Positions 54,220-63,732 of a stretch of DNA of 64,000 bases are shown piece by piece. The notes beneath the pieces are model-generated. The model was not told the DNA's origin, made no database searches, and was given only the letters and a program-made list of their open reading frames with translations. Origin of the DNA: Tepidimonas fonticaldi (lineage in GTDB: Bacteria; Pseudomonadota; Gammaproteobacteria; Burkholderiales; Burkholderiaceae_C); NCBI RefSeq assembly GCF_007556755.1, contig NZ_VJOO01000006.1, forward strand, positions 46,538 to 110,537, given 5' to 3'. Numbering within the stretch: the first letter of the stretch is position 1; each line of letters begins with the position of its first letter. A program made the translations under genes and the position numbers.

Positions 54220-56066
54220 GAATAAAGCGCCTGGCTATCCACAACTATCGGAGCATCAAGGATCTGACCCTGGAATGCTGTGCCATGGTCTGCATGCTTG
54301 GGCCGAACAATCACGGCAAGTCAAATATCCTTTCAGCGCTTGAGTATTTTCTAACCGGCGGGTTCAAGCCCGTTGAAGCGGACTTCTTCCAGCATCGCGA
54401 TGTCGAGGACAGATCCTTATGGGTTGAGGTGACATTTGATGAGCTGACCGAGCAGGAAGTCAGGACCTTTCAGAGGTATGTGCTCTCGGACGGTAGTCTC
54501 CGCGTGCGCAAGACAACAAGGATGGTCGATGGTGGAGCCCTTGAGGTTTCTTACAACGGCTACACGGAACAGCCAGCAGAACCCTGGCTGCAAACTGACC
54601 GGGCCAGCGAGTACGCCAATCGGGATGCGATCAACGCGACCCCTCTTAGGGATCTGGTGCCGGAAACCGGGCGTTTGAACAAAGCTATGGTCGAAGCGGC
54701 GCAGCAACGCTACATCCAGGATAACCGAGATACCCTTACGCTTCCCCTGGCGCTGGAAACCGGCAACTTCCTGGGCCAGAAAAACATCGCGGCGGGCATC
54801 CTGCCTGAACTGCTGCTGGTGCCTGCCGTTCGCGACCTCAGCGATGAGATCAAAGTCAAGACCACCACTGTATTTGGTCGCTTACTTAGCCGCGCTATCC
54901 AGGATATGGCCCAGCGTGACCCGCGCTTCGCGGCGGCCAGAGAGCAGCTTGCCGCAGTCATCGCTTCGTTGACGGAACGCATGGAGGATCCCGAGCAGAC
55001 CCCCGCCACCGAGTTGATTCGTCTTGAGCGAGGTATTGAGGAGGAGCTTCGCACCTGGGGTGTTCGTGTCAACATCGAAATCTCTCCGCCGGAGATCGAG
55101 AAGCTGTTCGAACTCGGGACTGAAGTTTTCCTTGATGATGGCGCCCGAACCAGCGCAACCCGGAAGGGGCATGGGCTGCAGCGCGCGCTAATGTTCGCGC
55201 TGATTCGCGCTTGGTCCAAGGCGCTGCGCACCGAATCGCAGGGCATCGAGGATATTGCCGCCAGGAAGCGGTCCGACTCGGTCATTTTCGCCGTAGAAGA
55301 GCCGGAGCTGTTCCTGCACCCTCACGCGCAACGACGGCTGTTCCAGTCTCTGCGGAAAATCGCTGCGGTGCCGGAACACCAGGTCATGCTCTGCACTCAC
55401 TCGCCGCACTTCATCGATACAGATGAGTATCGACAGATCGCCATGGTCTATCGGGACGACCCACGGACGGGCACATCTATCCGCCAATGCACCAGTGATC
55501 TTTTCGCCGGTGAAGACCTTGCTGACCGGAAGAAGCGCTTCCGACTCGCGCATTGGATTAATCCCGAGCGAGCCGAGATGTTCTTTTGCCGCAAGGCGAT
55601 ATTCGTGGAGGGCGAAACCGAGCGCGTCCTGCTGCCTTACCTGGCGGATCGGCTGGGGTTGTTGGATTCCGAGGTCTCGGTGATCGACTGCGGCTCAAAA
55701 TTCAACCTGCCGTTCTACGTCGAGCTGGCAAAGGCGTTTGGCATTCGTTACGCGGTCGTTCACGATGAAGACCCACTGCCAAACCCGGTGCCGGCGGACT
55801 GGAGCGAAGACAAGCGCAGGGCCAGTCAGCGGACATTCGACCTCAACGCCGAGATTGAACAACTGGTAGAGGCGCCCCTTGGTCGGCGCCACATGTTATC
55901 GCCAGATTTCGAGAGCGCCACGGGCGTTTCCAAGAACCAGGGCGACAAGAAAGGAAAGGGCTTGGCGGCACTCGACTATTTCGAGCAAAAGCAACCGGGA
56001 GAGATTCCGGATGTTCTGAAAGACCTGTTGCGTGTCCTCTACCGTGATTCGGAGGTCGTCCAATGA
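54216..56066 (+). CDS. OLD-family ATPase/TOPRIM nuclease, copy 2
   Basis: 616 aa, identical to 32475-34325, with P-loop, Walker B and TOPRIM acidic residues all retained. If the protein is toxic when unbalanced, a doubled dose is tolerated here. Confidence 0.88.
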   Translation: MRIKRLAIHNYRSIKDLTLECCAMVCMLGPNNHGKSNILSALEYFLTGGFKPVEADFFQHRDVEDRSLWVEVTFDELTEQEVRTFQRYVLSDGSLRVRKTTRMVDGGALEVSYNGYTEQPAEPWLQTDRASEYANRDAINATPLRDLVPETGRLNKAMVEAAQQRYIQDNRDTLTLPLALETGNFLGQKNIAAGILPELLLVPAVRDLSDEIKVKTTTVFGRLLSRAIQDMAQRDPRFAAAREQLAAVIASLTERMEDPEQTPATELIRLERGIEEELRTWGVRVNIEISPPEIEKLFELGTEVFLDDGARTSATRKGHGLQRALMFALIRAWSKALRTESQGIEDIAARKRSDSVIFAVEEPELFLHPHAQRRLFQSLRKIAAVPEHQVMLCTHSPHFIDTDEYRQIAMVYRDDPRTGTSIRQCTSDLFAGEDLADRKKRFRLAHWINPERAEMFFCRKAIFVEGETERVLLPYLADRLGLLDSEVSVIDCGSKFNLPFYVELAKAFGIRYAVVHDEDPLPNPVPADWSEDKRRASQRTFDLNAEIEQLVEAPLGRRHMLSPDFESATGVSKNQGDKKGKGLAALDYFEQKQPGEIPDVLKDLLRVLYRDSEVVQ

Positions 56067-57997
56067 CTACTTTCCTTCGGCTGCTCGCCGAAAATGACAA
56101 GCGCGAAGGGCTGGCGACGGCCTGCACATGTTTGCGCGCCGGCCAACCCGACCCGCGCGCTTTCGAGGTTGAACCCGAAGCATTCGACGCCGTGCCCGGC
56201 AAGCCCTTCGCCTATTGGGTGAGCGAGGCGGTGCGCCAGACCTTCCGGCGCCTGCCGCCCTTCGAGAGCGAGGGACGCACGGTCAAGCAGGGGCTCGCCA
56301 CCGCCGACGACTTCCGCTTCGTGCGCGCCTGGTGGGAGGTGCAGCCGGGCGGCACGGCGGGCAAATGGTTTCCCTTCGCCAAGGGCGGCGCCTATTCACC
56401 TTTCTACGGCGACATCCACTTGGTAGCAAATTGGAAGCACGACGGGGCCGAAATTAAGAATTTTTTTGATCCAAAAACAGGAAAGCTTAATTCCCGGCCA
56501 CAAAATCTCGATTATTACTTTCGGCCTGGTTTTACGTGGTCTTATAGGCCGTCATCTACGGGGAGCTTCCGTTTTCTTCCGCGCGGAGTGGTGTTTAGCG
56601 TTAACGGTTCCTCTGGTTTTGTGGAAGGAGATGAGGCCTCACAAATTGCAGCCAGCGTTGCACTCGCCAATTCATCGACATTCAATTTCTTGATAAGGCT
56701 ACTTTTTTCTCGAGGTGGTGCTGGAGGTGGACAAACTTTAACTTACGAGGTGGGGTATGTCGCAATGACTCCTGCGCCAGCACTGTCTGATTACATGTGT
56801 AGCAGATTAAACGCTTTGGTTCGAAGCGCATGGTCATTGAAACGAACGACAGATACCATCGAAGAAACCTCCCATGCGTACCTGCTACCAGCCGCCTTGC
56901 GTGCGCGACTGGCTGATTACGACCCCGTCGCCATTGAAGCAGAACTGTCACGCATCCAGATCGAGATCGACTCAATAGCTTTTGACCTCTATGGCTTCAA
57001 TGAAGCCGACCGTGCTGCCGTTCAAGTCACCCAAGGTGTGGCAAACGAAGGCGATGCCGAGGACGGTGCAGATGACGAAGGCGACGATGAAGACAGCGCT
57101 TCACCCATCGACCACACGGCCGGCTTGTTGAGCTGGGCAGTTGGTGTGGCATTTGGTCGTTTCGACTGGCGCCTGGCCACGGGAGAGCGCGCGGCACCTC
57201 CAGAGCCCGATCCTTTCGATCCGCTGCCCGCCAAAAGCCCCGGAATGCTGCCCGACGGGGCCGCGCCCTTCCATGCGCACGAAGGCATCCTGGTGGACGA
57301 CCCGGGGCACCCGCATGACCTCGCACGCTTAATTGAGGAAGTTCTCGTTCGCGTCGAGGTGCCAATACCGGAGGACGTGCGCCGCTGGCTGCAACGCGAC
57401 TTCTTCCCCTTCCATCTGCAGCGCTACTCCAAGAGCCGTCGCAAGGCGCCCATCTACTGGCCGTTGAGCACAACGTCCGGCAGCTACACCCTGTGGGTCT
57501 ATTACCCCAGCCTTACCAGCCAGACGCTTTACACGGCAATCAACGACTTTGTCGAACCCAAGCTCAAACAAGTCGGCGCTGACGTGACGGCGCTGCGCAA
57601 CAAGGGCTCTGCCCGCACGCGCGACGACGAAAGGCAGTTCGAGGCGCTGCAAGCCTTCGAGCTGGAGCTGATTGAGCTGCGCGACACTTTGCTCAAGCTC
57701 GCGCCCACCTACAAGCCCAACCACGACGACGGTGTGCAGATCAGTGCCGCGCCATTGTGGCAGTTGTTCCGCCACAAACCCTGGCAGAAGGTGCTCAAGG
57801 ACACCTGGGAGAAGCTCAAGAAAGGCGACTACGACTGGGCGCACCTGGCCATGAACGACTGGCCCGAGCGTGTGCGCGAGAAGTGCAAGACCGACAAGTC
57901 GCTGGCCATCGCTCACGGGCTGGAGGATCTCTACATCGAGCCCGAGGCCAAGCCGAAAAAAGCACGCGGTAAGAAGAAGACCGGAGGCGATGAATGA
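56063..57997 (+). CDS. pglX: PglX C-terminal half, copy 2
   Basis: 644 aa, identical to 34322-36256, so both BREX operons should recognise the same DNA target; the copies do not provide two specificities. Confidence 0.87.
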   Translation: MTTFLRLLAENDKREGLATACTCLRAGQPDPRAFEVEPEAFDAVPGKPFAYWVSEAVRQTFRRLPPFESEGRTVKQGLATADDFRFVRAWWEVQPGGTAGKWFPFAKGGAYSPFYGDIHLVANWKHDGAEIKNFFDPKTGKLNSRPQNLDYYFRPGFTWSYRPSSTGSFRFLPRGVVFSVNGSSGFVEGDEASQIAASVALANSSTFNFLIRLLFSRGGAGGGQTLTYEVGYVAMTPAPALSDYMCSRLNALVRSAWSLKRTTDTIEETSHAYLLPAALRARLADYDPVAIEAELSRIQIEIDSIAFDLYGFNEADRAAVQVTQGVANEGDAEDGADDEGDDEDSASPIDHTAGLLSWAVGVAFGRFDWRLATGERAAPPEPDPFDPLPAKSPGMLPDGAAPFHAHEGILVDDPGHPHDLARLIEEVLVRVEVPIPEDVRRWLQRDFFPFHLQRYSKSRRKAPIYWPLSTTSGSYTLWVYYPSLTSQTLYTAINDFVEPKLKQVGADVTALRNKGSARTRDDERQFEALQAFELELIELRDTLLKLAPTYKPNHDDGVQISAAPLWQLFRHKPWQKVLKDTWEKLKKGDYDWAHLAMNDWPERVREKCKTDKSLAIAHGLEDLYIEPEAKPKKARGKKKTGGDE

Positions 57998-60522
57998 GCA
58001 TCGCTGAATTCATCCGTGAAAGCGTGCTGCGGCCGCGCCTGAAGCAGGCAGGCTGTCTGGTGGTGTACGACCCGGCCCGGCGTTACCGCGACTTGTGCTT
58101 CGATTTGATGGCTGACAAGGTGCGGGTGGTGGATGCGTCTGAAAGCAGCATCGAAAGCCGCGAGGCGGCGCTGCTGGCGCTGCGCGAGGTGGGGCAGCCC
58201 AAGGCCGCGCTGGAAGGGGTGTTGATCTACGTGCCAGCCAAGCGCCCAGAAACCGATGAACAGAAGCAGACTGACCCGTTCGCCCTGTACGCAGAATGCG
58301 GCGCGGTGTTTCCGCAAGACGATGGCGATGAGTATCTGAACCTGTGCCTGCGCGCCAGGCCGGATCACGCGACCGAAATTCGCCGTTTGTTCGCCGACAA
58401 CCCCGGCGGGCCGTCCTTTGCGGTGATCGATGCCATTGGCGGCGGTGTGAGCTGGCCCCAGTTGCGAGCCACATTGCGGGTGGAGTCCGGCCGCGAGATT
58501 CTGGCCGCACTGCTGGCTCCCACTACCAGCCAATCCGAAGCGCTCAAGGGGCAGGAAGGCTGGTTTCAAGAGGCGCGTGACTTCCTCCGCACGACCCTGG
58601 GTCTGAGCGTGAAGACGCGCGGCAAGACCTGGTCCGCGCTGGCGGATGAACTGTGGCGCTATGTGCTGTTCAGTGAATTCGTGTTCGATTTACCAGTGGC
58701 GCTGCCGGACACCTTGAAGGGGGTACCGCACGCACCGATGGAAGCCAGACCCATCGTCGAGGATGTGTGCGACCGTCTGCGCAGCGATCCGAAGTCACGC
58801 GTGGCATACATTGAGCGCGCAGAAGCCATCGAGAAGGAACTCAACCTGCCTGATCTTTGTAGCGCAATTGAAGACTTGGGCGAGCGTGACACTTTCCCAT
58901 TCGAGGAACGGACCTTCCTGCGCACGGCAATCAAGGGCATTGTCAATGGCGACACCGATGCCACGCGCCGGGTGCTGACCCGCCACAAGAGCTCGGTATG
59001 GCTCGGCAAGGGCGAAAGCCAGGCTCAGTGGGAGTTGGTGCGCTCTGGTTTGAGCCTGGTGGAGGCCTGCGAAGACTTTGAACGCCAGTTGCCAGACCAT
59101 GCCCGTTCTCAGGCGGAGCTGATCGATTTCTACCTGGGTAGCCTACGCGAGGCAGATCGCCTGCAACGCGAGTTTGAGCAAGCGGCAGGTGACTTCCTTG
59201 ACCCACATGGCTTGATGCATGAAGTGATCAGCCAGGCTCGAGCGCGCTATCGGCGCTTGGCCGAAAAGGTCCAAGGCGTTTTCGTGAAGCACATCGAGAC
59301 TACGGGATGGCCGCCGGCTGGGCGACTGGCCAACGCCGATGCTTTTGATCGGCTGGTGGCTGATCGCCTCAAGGAAAGCGGACGCAAGGTGGCCTACCTG
59401 ATGGTGGACGCCCTGCGCTACGAGTTAGGCGTGGCCCTCGAAAAGCTGCTGGCGGAAGATGGGCCTGTCGAGCTGAAAGCGGCCTATGCGCAGCTACCGA
59501 CCATCACGCCGGTGGGCATGGCGAGCTTGCTGCCGGGTGCCCGCACCGGGCTGACCCTGACGCTGGAGAACGAATCGCTCGTACCCAAACTGGACGGTGT
59601 GCCGGTGAGCAATGTGACGCAGCGCATGGGCATTCTGAAAAAAAAGTACGGCGACCGCTTCGCGGAAATGCTGCTCAACGATTTTGTTCGCGGCAAGCCG
59701 AAGATCGCAGAGACCGTCGATCTGCTGGTGCTGCGCTCCAGCGAAATCGACAGCCAGCTCGAAAGCAACCCGGAAACCACACTCGGCTTGATTCCCGGAA
59801 CGCTCAAGCTGATCCGCGTGGCGCTGCACAAGTTGCGCGGCATGGGCTTCAAGGAAGCCGTGATCGTGACCGATCACGGCTTCTTCCTGAACACACAAGC
59901 AGAGGCAGGCGATGTGTGCGTCAAACCGCAGGGGAAGTGGCCCGTCAATGCCCACGATCGCATGATGCTGGGCGACGGCACCGCCGATGATCACAGCCTG
60001 GTCGTCAGCGCCGAGAAGGTCGGCATCCGCGGTGACTTCGCCCAAGTGGCGCTACCGCGCAGCATGGCGCCCTATCGCTCAGGGCACTTGTATTTTCACG
60101 GCGGAGCTTCGCTGGCCGAGGCTATCGTGCCAGTGTTGATTGCGCGTCTGGATACCGCCGCCCATGCGGACCTGCGCAAGGTGGTGGTGGAGCTGAGTTA
60201 CAAGAACGGCGCCAAACGAATCACTACGCGATTGCCGGTCATCGAGGTGATGCTAGTAGCCGACGACATGTTCTCGCAGGACGTGAGCCTGGAGATCTCG
60301 CTGGAAGCGCAGGACAGCAAGGGGAAGGTGGTGGGAGAGCCGCGCCCAGGCGGCGATGTGAACCCCGCGACCAGAACCGTGACCCTGATGCCAGGCCAGC
60401 GCAAGCAGATTGCGCTGCGAATGGATGATGAGTTCAGAGGCAAGTTCAATGTTGTAGCGCTAAACCCCACAACCTCGGCAGCCTACAGCAATCTGGCGCT
60501 TGAAACCGACTATACGGAATGA
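57994..60522 (+). CDS. pglZ: PglZ, copy 2
   Basis: 842 aa, identical to 36253-38781, with the VDALRYE and TDHGFF metal-site motifs. Confidence 0.92.
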   Translation: MSIAEFIRESVLRPRLKQAGCLVVYDPARRYRDLCFDLMADKVRVVDASESSIESREAALLALREVGQPKAALEGVLIYVPAKRPETDEQKQTDPFALYAECGAVFPQDDGDEYLNLCLRARPDHATEIRRLFADNPGGPSFAVIDAIGGGVSWPQLRATLRVESGREILAALLAPTTSQSEALKGQEGWFQEARDFLRTTLGLSVKTRGKTWSALADELWRYVLFSEFVFDLPVALPDTLKGVPHAPMEARPIVEDVCDRLRSDPKSRVAYIERAEAIEKELNLPDLCSAIEDLGERDTFPFEERTFLRTAIKGIVNGDTDATRRVLTRHKSSVWLGKGESQAQWELVRSGLSLVEACEDFERQLPDHARSQAELIDFYLGSLREADRLQREFEQAAGDFLDPHGLMHEVISQARARYRRLAEKVQGVFVKHIETTGWPPAGRLANADAFDRLVADRLKESGRKVAYLMVDALRYELGVALEKLLAEDGPVELKAAYAQLPTITPVGMASLLPGARTGLTLTLENESLVPKLDGVPVSNVTQRMGILKKKYGDRFAEMLLNDFVRGKPKIAETVDLLVLRSSEIDSQLESNPETTLGLIPGTLKLIRVALHKLRGMGFKEAVIVTDHGFFLNTQAEAGDVCVKPQGKWPVNAHDRMMLGDGTADDHSLVVSAEKVGIRGDFAQVALPRSMAPYRSGHLYFHGGASLAEAIVPVLIARLDTAAHADLRKVVVELSYKNGAKRITTRLPVIEVMLVADDMFSQDVSLEISLEAQDSKGKVVGEPRPGGDVNPATRTVTLMPGQRKQIALRMDDEFRGKFNVVALNPTTSAAYSNLALETDYTE

Positions 60523-62630
60523 GCCCTATGGACGAACTCGACCAAAAACTAAACGCCACTTTCGACGGCAAGGTGCTGCGCAAGGACTTAGTGCACCGGA
60601 TCAAGAAGGGAACCAACGTCCCGACTTTCGTCCTGGAGTTCCTGCTCGCCAAGTATTGCGCGAGCAACGACCAGGCAGAGATCGATGCAGGCATGGAGGC
60701 CGTTCTGTCGACGCTGCAGGAAAACTACGTGCGGCCGGATGAGGCCAATGCCGCGCAGTCCAAGGTCGCCACCAAGGGCAAGCACCGGTTCATCGACAAG
60801 GTCCATGTTCGGTATGTCGAGAAGGAAAAGCGGCACTGGGCCTCATTGGAGAACTTCAACTCGCAGCGCATCGCGATTGCCGAGAAGTTCTACCGCGACA
60901 ACGACAGGTTGCTGGAGGGCGGCATTTGGGCCGAGGTCACCCTAGCGCACAACGACATCGACGAGGATGACTATGCGTTCTCCATTGAGGATCTGCGGCC
61001 AATCCAGCTGACCCGCTTCGACTTCGACCGCTATGCAGAAGGCCGAGCAGCTTTCACGCGTGATGAGTGGCTTGCGGTGATATTGCGCTCTGTGGGGCTG
61101 GAACCCAGCAGGCTGTCGAAGCGCGTGCAGATGCATTTCATCGCCAGGTTGGCTGCATTGGTGGAGCCCAACTACAACTACATCGAGTTGGGGCCTCGCG
61201 GCACCGGCAAGTCCTATTTTTTCAGTGAGTTCTCGCCCTACGCCACGCTGATCTCGGGCGGGCAGGCGACCAAGGCTACCTTGTTCTACAACAACGCACG
61301 TCGCAAGGTTGGGCTGGTTGGATTTTGGGACACGGTCGCGTTTGACGAGGTTGGCGGGATCAAAGTGCGCGATCCAGACACTATCCAGATCATGAAGGAC
61401 TTCATGGCCAACGGGCGCTTTTCGCGAGGGGCCGAAGTCATCGCTGATGCAAGCCTGAGCTTTGTTGGCAACATCGATGTGTCTGTGCAGCAGGTGGTCA
61501 ATTCCAACGAGCACGACCTGTTTCAGCCCTTGCCGCCGGAGTTCGACCTGGCCGTGATGGACCGCTTCGCCGCCTACATCCCAGGCTGGGAGATGCCGAA
61601 GAACAGCAGCGAGTTCTTGACCAGCAATTACGGGTTCATCACTGATTACTTGGCCGAGGCCTTCCATTACCAGTTCAAGCACACGAATCGGTATGAGGAA
61701 GTGAGCAAGCGCATCCGACTTGGCAAGGCCATCGAGGGGCGTGACGAGAAAAGCATCAAGAAGACTGTCTGCGCGTTTTTGAAGGTCCTGCACCCGAACG
61801 GGCCGCCGACGGACGAAGAGTTCGAAGAATACGTGGCCTACGCCATCGAGTACCGCCGACGCGTCAAGGAGCAGATGAACAAGCGCAAGCCGGATGACGA
61901 GTTTGCCCGGATCAATCTGTCTTACTTCAAGGCCAGCGGTGAAGAGGTGGTGGTCTTCTGCCCCGAGTCGAAGGATGCGCCGGCAACGCAAGAGCCGGCG
62001 CGCCGTCGGTTAAATCAGGCGGATGGGCAGCCTACTGAGGCGGTCGAAGTTCGGCCCGCTGCGCAACCAGCGCGTGCTGTGTCGGATTCTCCAGCGGTAC
62101 CGAAGCCGATATCACCGCCACCGGAGGCGGCTTTGACTGCGAGCGACCCATCACCGATTAAGCTCAAAGAACAGCACTTCACCATCCACTATGGCGATAC
62201 TGGGTACAGCTATGAGTCGATCATCGGCCCTTATCTGCAAGGCGCGAAGTCTGTTGTCGTCGAAGACCCCTACATCCGGCTGCAACACCAGATTCAGAAC
62301 TTCGTCCGCTTCTGCGAAGCGGTGCTGAAGGCTGGCACGGTGAAGAAAATCAGCTTGATCACTAGCTACGACGACAAGACCCAGTTAGCTGATATCGCAG
62401 AGAAGCTTGATGAATTGAAGCAGAGCCTGCTGGAGTTAGATGTAGAGCTGGAGGTAAAGCTCAACCCGAACATGCACGATCGGGAGATTCGTATCGACAA
62501 CGGCTGGGTGATCAAGATTGGCCGGGGGTTGGACTTCTTCCAGAAACCTGGAGGCTGGTTCGAGGTGGGCGCAAATGATCTGAGCTTGCGCAAGTGCCTT
62601 GAAACGAAGGTGGATATCTTCCGTGCGTAA
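60519..62630 (+). CDS. brxL: BrxL with MITD1-like C-terminus, copy 2
   Basis: 703 aa, identical to 38778-40889. The MITD1-like tail is complete here too, ending at the same stop, so it is a stable part of the gene and not an accident of one copy's boundary. Confidence 0.88.
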   Translation: MSPMDELDQKLNATFDGKVLRKDLVHRIKKGTNVPTFVLEFLLAKYCASNDQAEIDAGMEAVLSTLQENYVRPDEANAAQSKVATKGKHRFIDKVHVRYVEKEKRHWASLENFNSQRIAIAEKFYRDNDRLLEGGIWAEVTLAHNDIDEDDYAFSIEDLRPIQLTRFDFDRYAEGRAAFTRDEWLAVILRSVGLEPSRLSKRVQMHFIARLAALVEPNYNYIELGPRGTGKSYFFSEFSPYATLISGGQATKATLFYNNARRKVGLVGFWDTVAFDEVGGIKVRDPDTIQIMKDFMANGRFSRGAEVIADASLSFVGNIDVSVQQVVNSNEHDLFQPLPPEFDLAVMDRFAAYIPGWEMPKNSSEFLTSNYGFITDYLAEAFHYQFKHTNRYEEVSKRIRLGKAIEGRDEKSIKKTVCAFLKVLHPNGPPTDEEFEEYVAYAIEYRRRVKEQMNKRKPDDEFARINLSYFKASGEEVVVFCPESKDAPATQEPARRRLNQADGQPTEAVEVRPAAQPARAVSDSPAVPKPISPPPEAALTASDPSPIKLKEQHFTIHYGDTGYSYESIIGPYLQGAKSVVVEDPYIRLQHQIQNFVRFCEAVLKAGTVKKISLITSYDDKTQLADIAEKLDELKQSLLELDVELEVKLNPNMHDREIRIDNGWVIKIGRGLDFFQKPGGWFEVGANDLSLRKCLETKVDIFRA

Positions 62631-62639
62631 AGCGCCAGG

Positions 62640-62756
62640 TCAGAGAAGCAGGGCAACCTCCGCTTCCCGCCGAGTCACCAGCCCGGGCAGCACCTTTCCG
62701 CCCCCATAGACCCATCGGCGTAGCTCATTAGCTGCGCTCGGCCAGTCCCGCTGGTT
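62640..62756 (-). pseudogene. Phage lysozyme remnant, copy 2
   Basis: Same 38-codon lysozyme C-terminal fragment as at 40899. Its presence inside both units shows it belongs to the element and is not part of the host flank. Confidence 0.63.
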
Positions 62757-62948
62757 GATCGGCCGCCTCAGCGTCGACGTCTGTGTCCGCGACGTGGATG
62801 TGGTAATACGATAGAGAGGGGGCTCGACTGTTCTGTTAACAAAGGCCAGGAAGGTGGGCATGAATTTACATTGTTTCCTGGTCGATCGTTAGTTTGTTCA
62901 AGCAAAACATGTGCTTGTAGCGTTGTTTACGTTTTTACGTATATACAA
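62757..62948. other. Right-end non-coding region of element, copy 2
   Basis: Copy of 41016-41207, with the AT-rich terminal stretch and TTACGT pair directly before the right core; no gene seen. Confidence 0.45.
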
Positions 62949-62955
62949 CCGTTCT
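62949..62955 (+). other. Right attachment core (attR), CCGTTCT
   Basis: The heptamer is preceded by the element's right end (TATACAA) and followed by GAGCCGGACC. Joining ssb up to the left core with this flank restores GACATTCCGTTCTGAGCC, an uninterrupted ssb end with a TGA stop. Confidence 0.87.
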
Positions 62956-63072
62956 GAGCCGGACCGATCCACTGCCCAAGGATGTCAAACTGGCGTCATC
63001 CACTTCTCCCATGATCGGCGGCTTGCGTGACCCGCGGGGGGCGCGCAAGGATCCACCGAAACGGGAGAAGAG

Positions 63073-63732
63073 ATGGCAAACACCGTACGCACGGGATACT
63101 GGCTGGGGGCAGCGGCTGTGGTTTTGGGACTGAGTGCCTGTGGCGGGGATGACGAGCCCCGCTACCGAACGCTGGACGGGAGGGCGCCGATCGTCATCGG
63201 CCACCGCGGCGCTTCGGGAGAATTGCCGGAACATACGCTGGAGAGCTACTCCCGCGCCATCGAGCAAGGGGCCCAGTGCATCGAGCCCGACCTGGTCATG
63301 ACCAAGGACGGCCATTTGATCGCCCGCCACGAGCCGATGCTGGACGACACGACCGACGTGGCGCAGAAGTTCCCCGCATCCCGCCAGCGGACGATGAACG
63401 TGGATGGTGTACCGGTGACGGCCTACTTCGCGGGCGATTTCACGCTGGCCGAAATCAAGACGCTGCGGACCCGACAGCCACGCGCGGCACGCCCGCAGCA
63501 GTACAACGGTCTGTACACCATTCCGACCATTGAGGAGATCGTGGCGCTGGCCAAGCAGGAAAGCGCACGCCGTGGTCGCACGATCTGCATTTACCCCGAG
63601 CTGAAGCATTCCACCTTTCACGCACGGGAGGCGGGATTCGGGCCCAACGTCTTCGAGGACAAGTTGCTGGCCGTGTTGCACGCCGCCTACGGCAACAGCC
63701 CATCGGCGCCGGTGTTCATTCGTCGTCCCTGA
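63073..63732 (+). pseudogene. Glycerophosphodiester phosphodiesterase lipoprotein, 3'-truncated by IS
   Basis: A 219-aa remaining frame of a GlpQ-type enzyme that hydrolyses glycerophosphodiesters in the periplasm. The N-terminus has a signal with lipobox GLSACGG; the GDPD domain begins at [20 protein letters not shown], with the catalytic His and metal-binding Glu/Asp in [20 protein letters not shown] full-length protein would be about 370-400 aa. The frame stops at SAPVFIRRP*, where family members continue with VFIQSF-like sequence, so the last residues come from the inserted IS. ATG 63073 follows GGGAGAAGAG. Before the BREX element arrived, this gene lay directly downstream of ssb. Confidence 0.8.

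Larger units (their letters stand above)
41215..62955 (+). mobile_element. BREX-carrying integrative element, copy 2 (21,741 bp)
   Basis: Direct tandem copy of the unit at 19474-41214. All encoded proteins are identical at an offset of 21,741, and nucleotide lines I compared by eye at both ends and in the middle match. The right boundary lies after the third CCGTTCT, beyond which host DNA resumes with GAGCCGGACC. Confidence 0.87.

Noticed and set aside
19474..62955. Gabija (GajA/GajB) call for the OLD gene
   Set aside because: The OLD protein resembles GajA in domain layout, but no UvrD-like helicase GajB is adjacent; the neighbours are pglX pieces.
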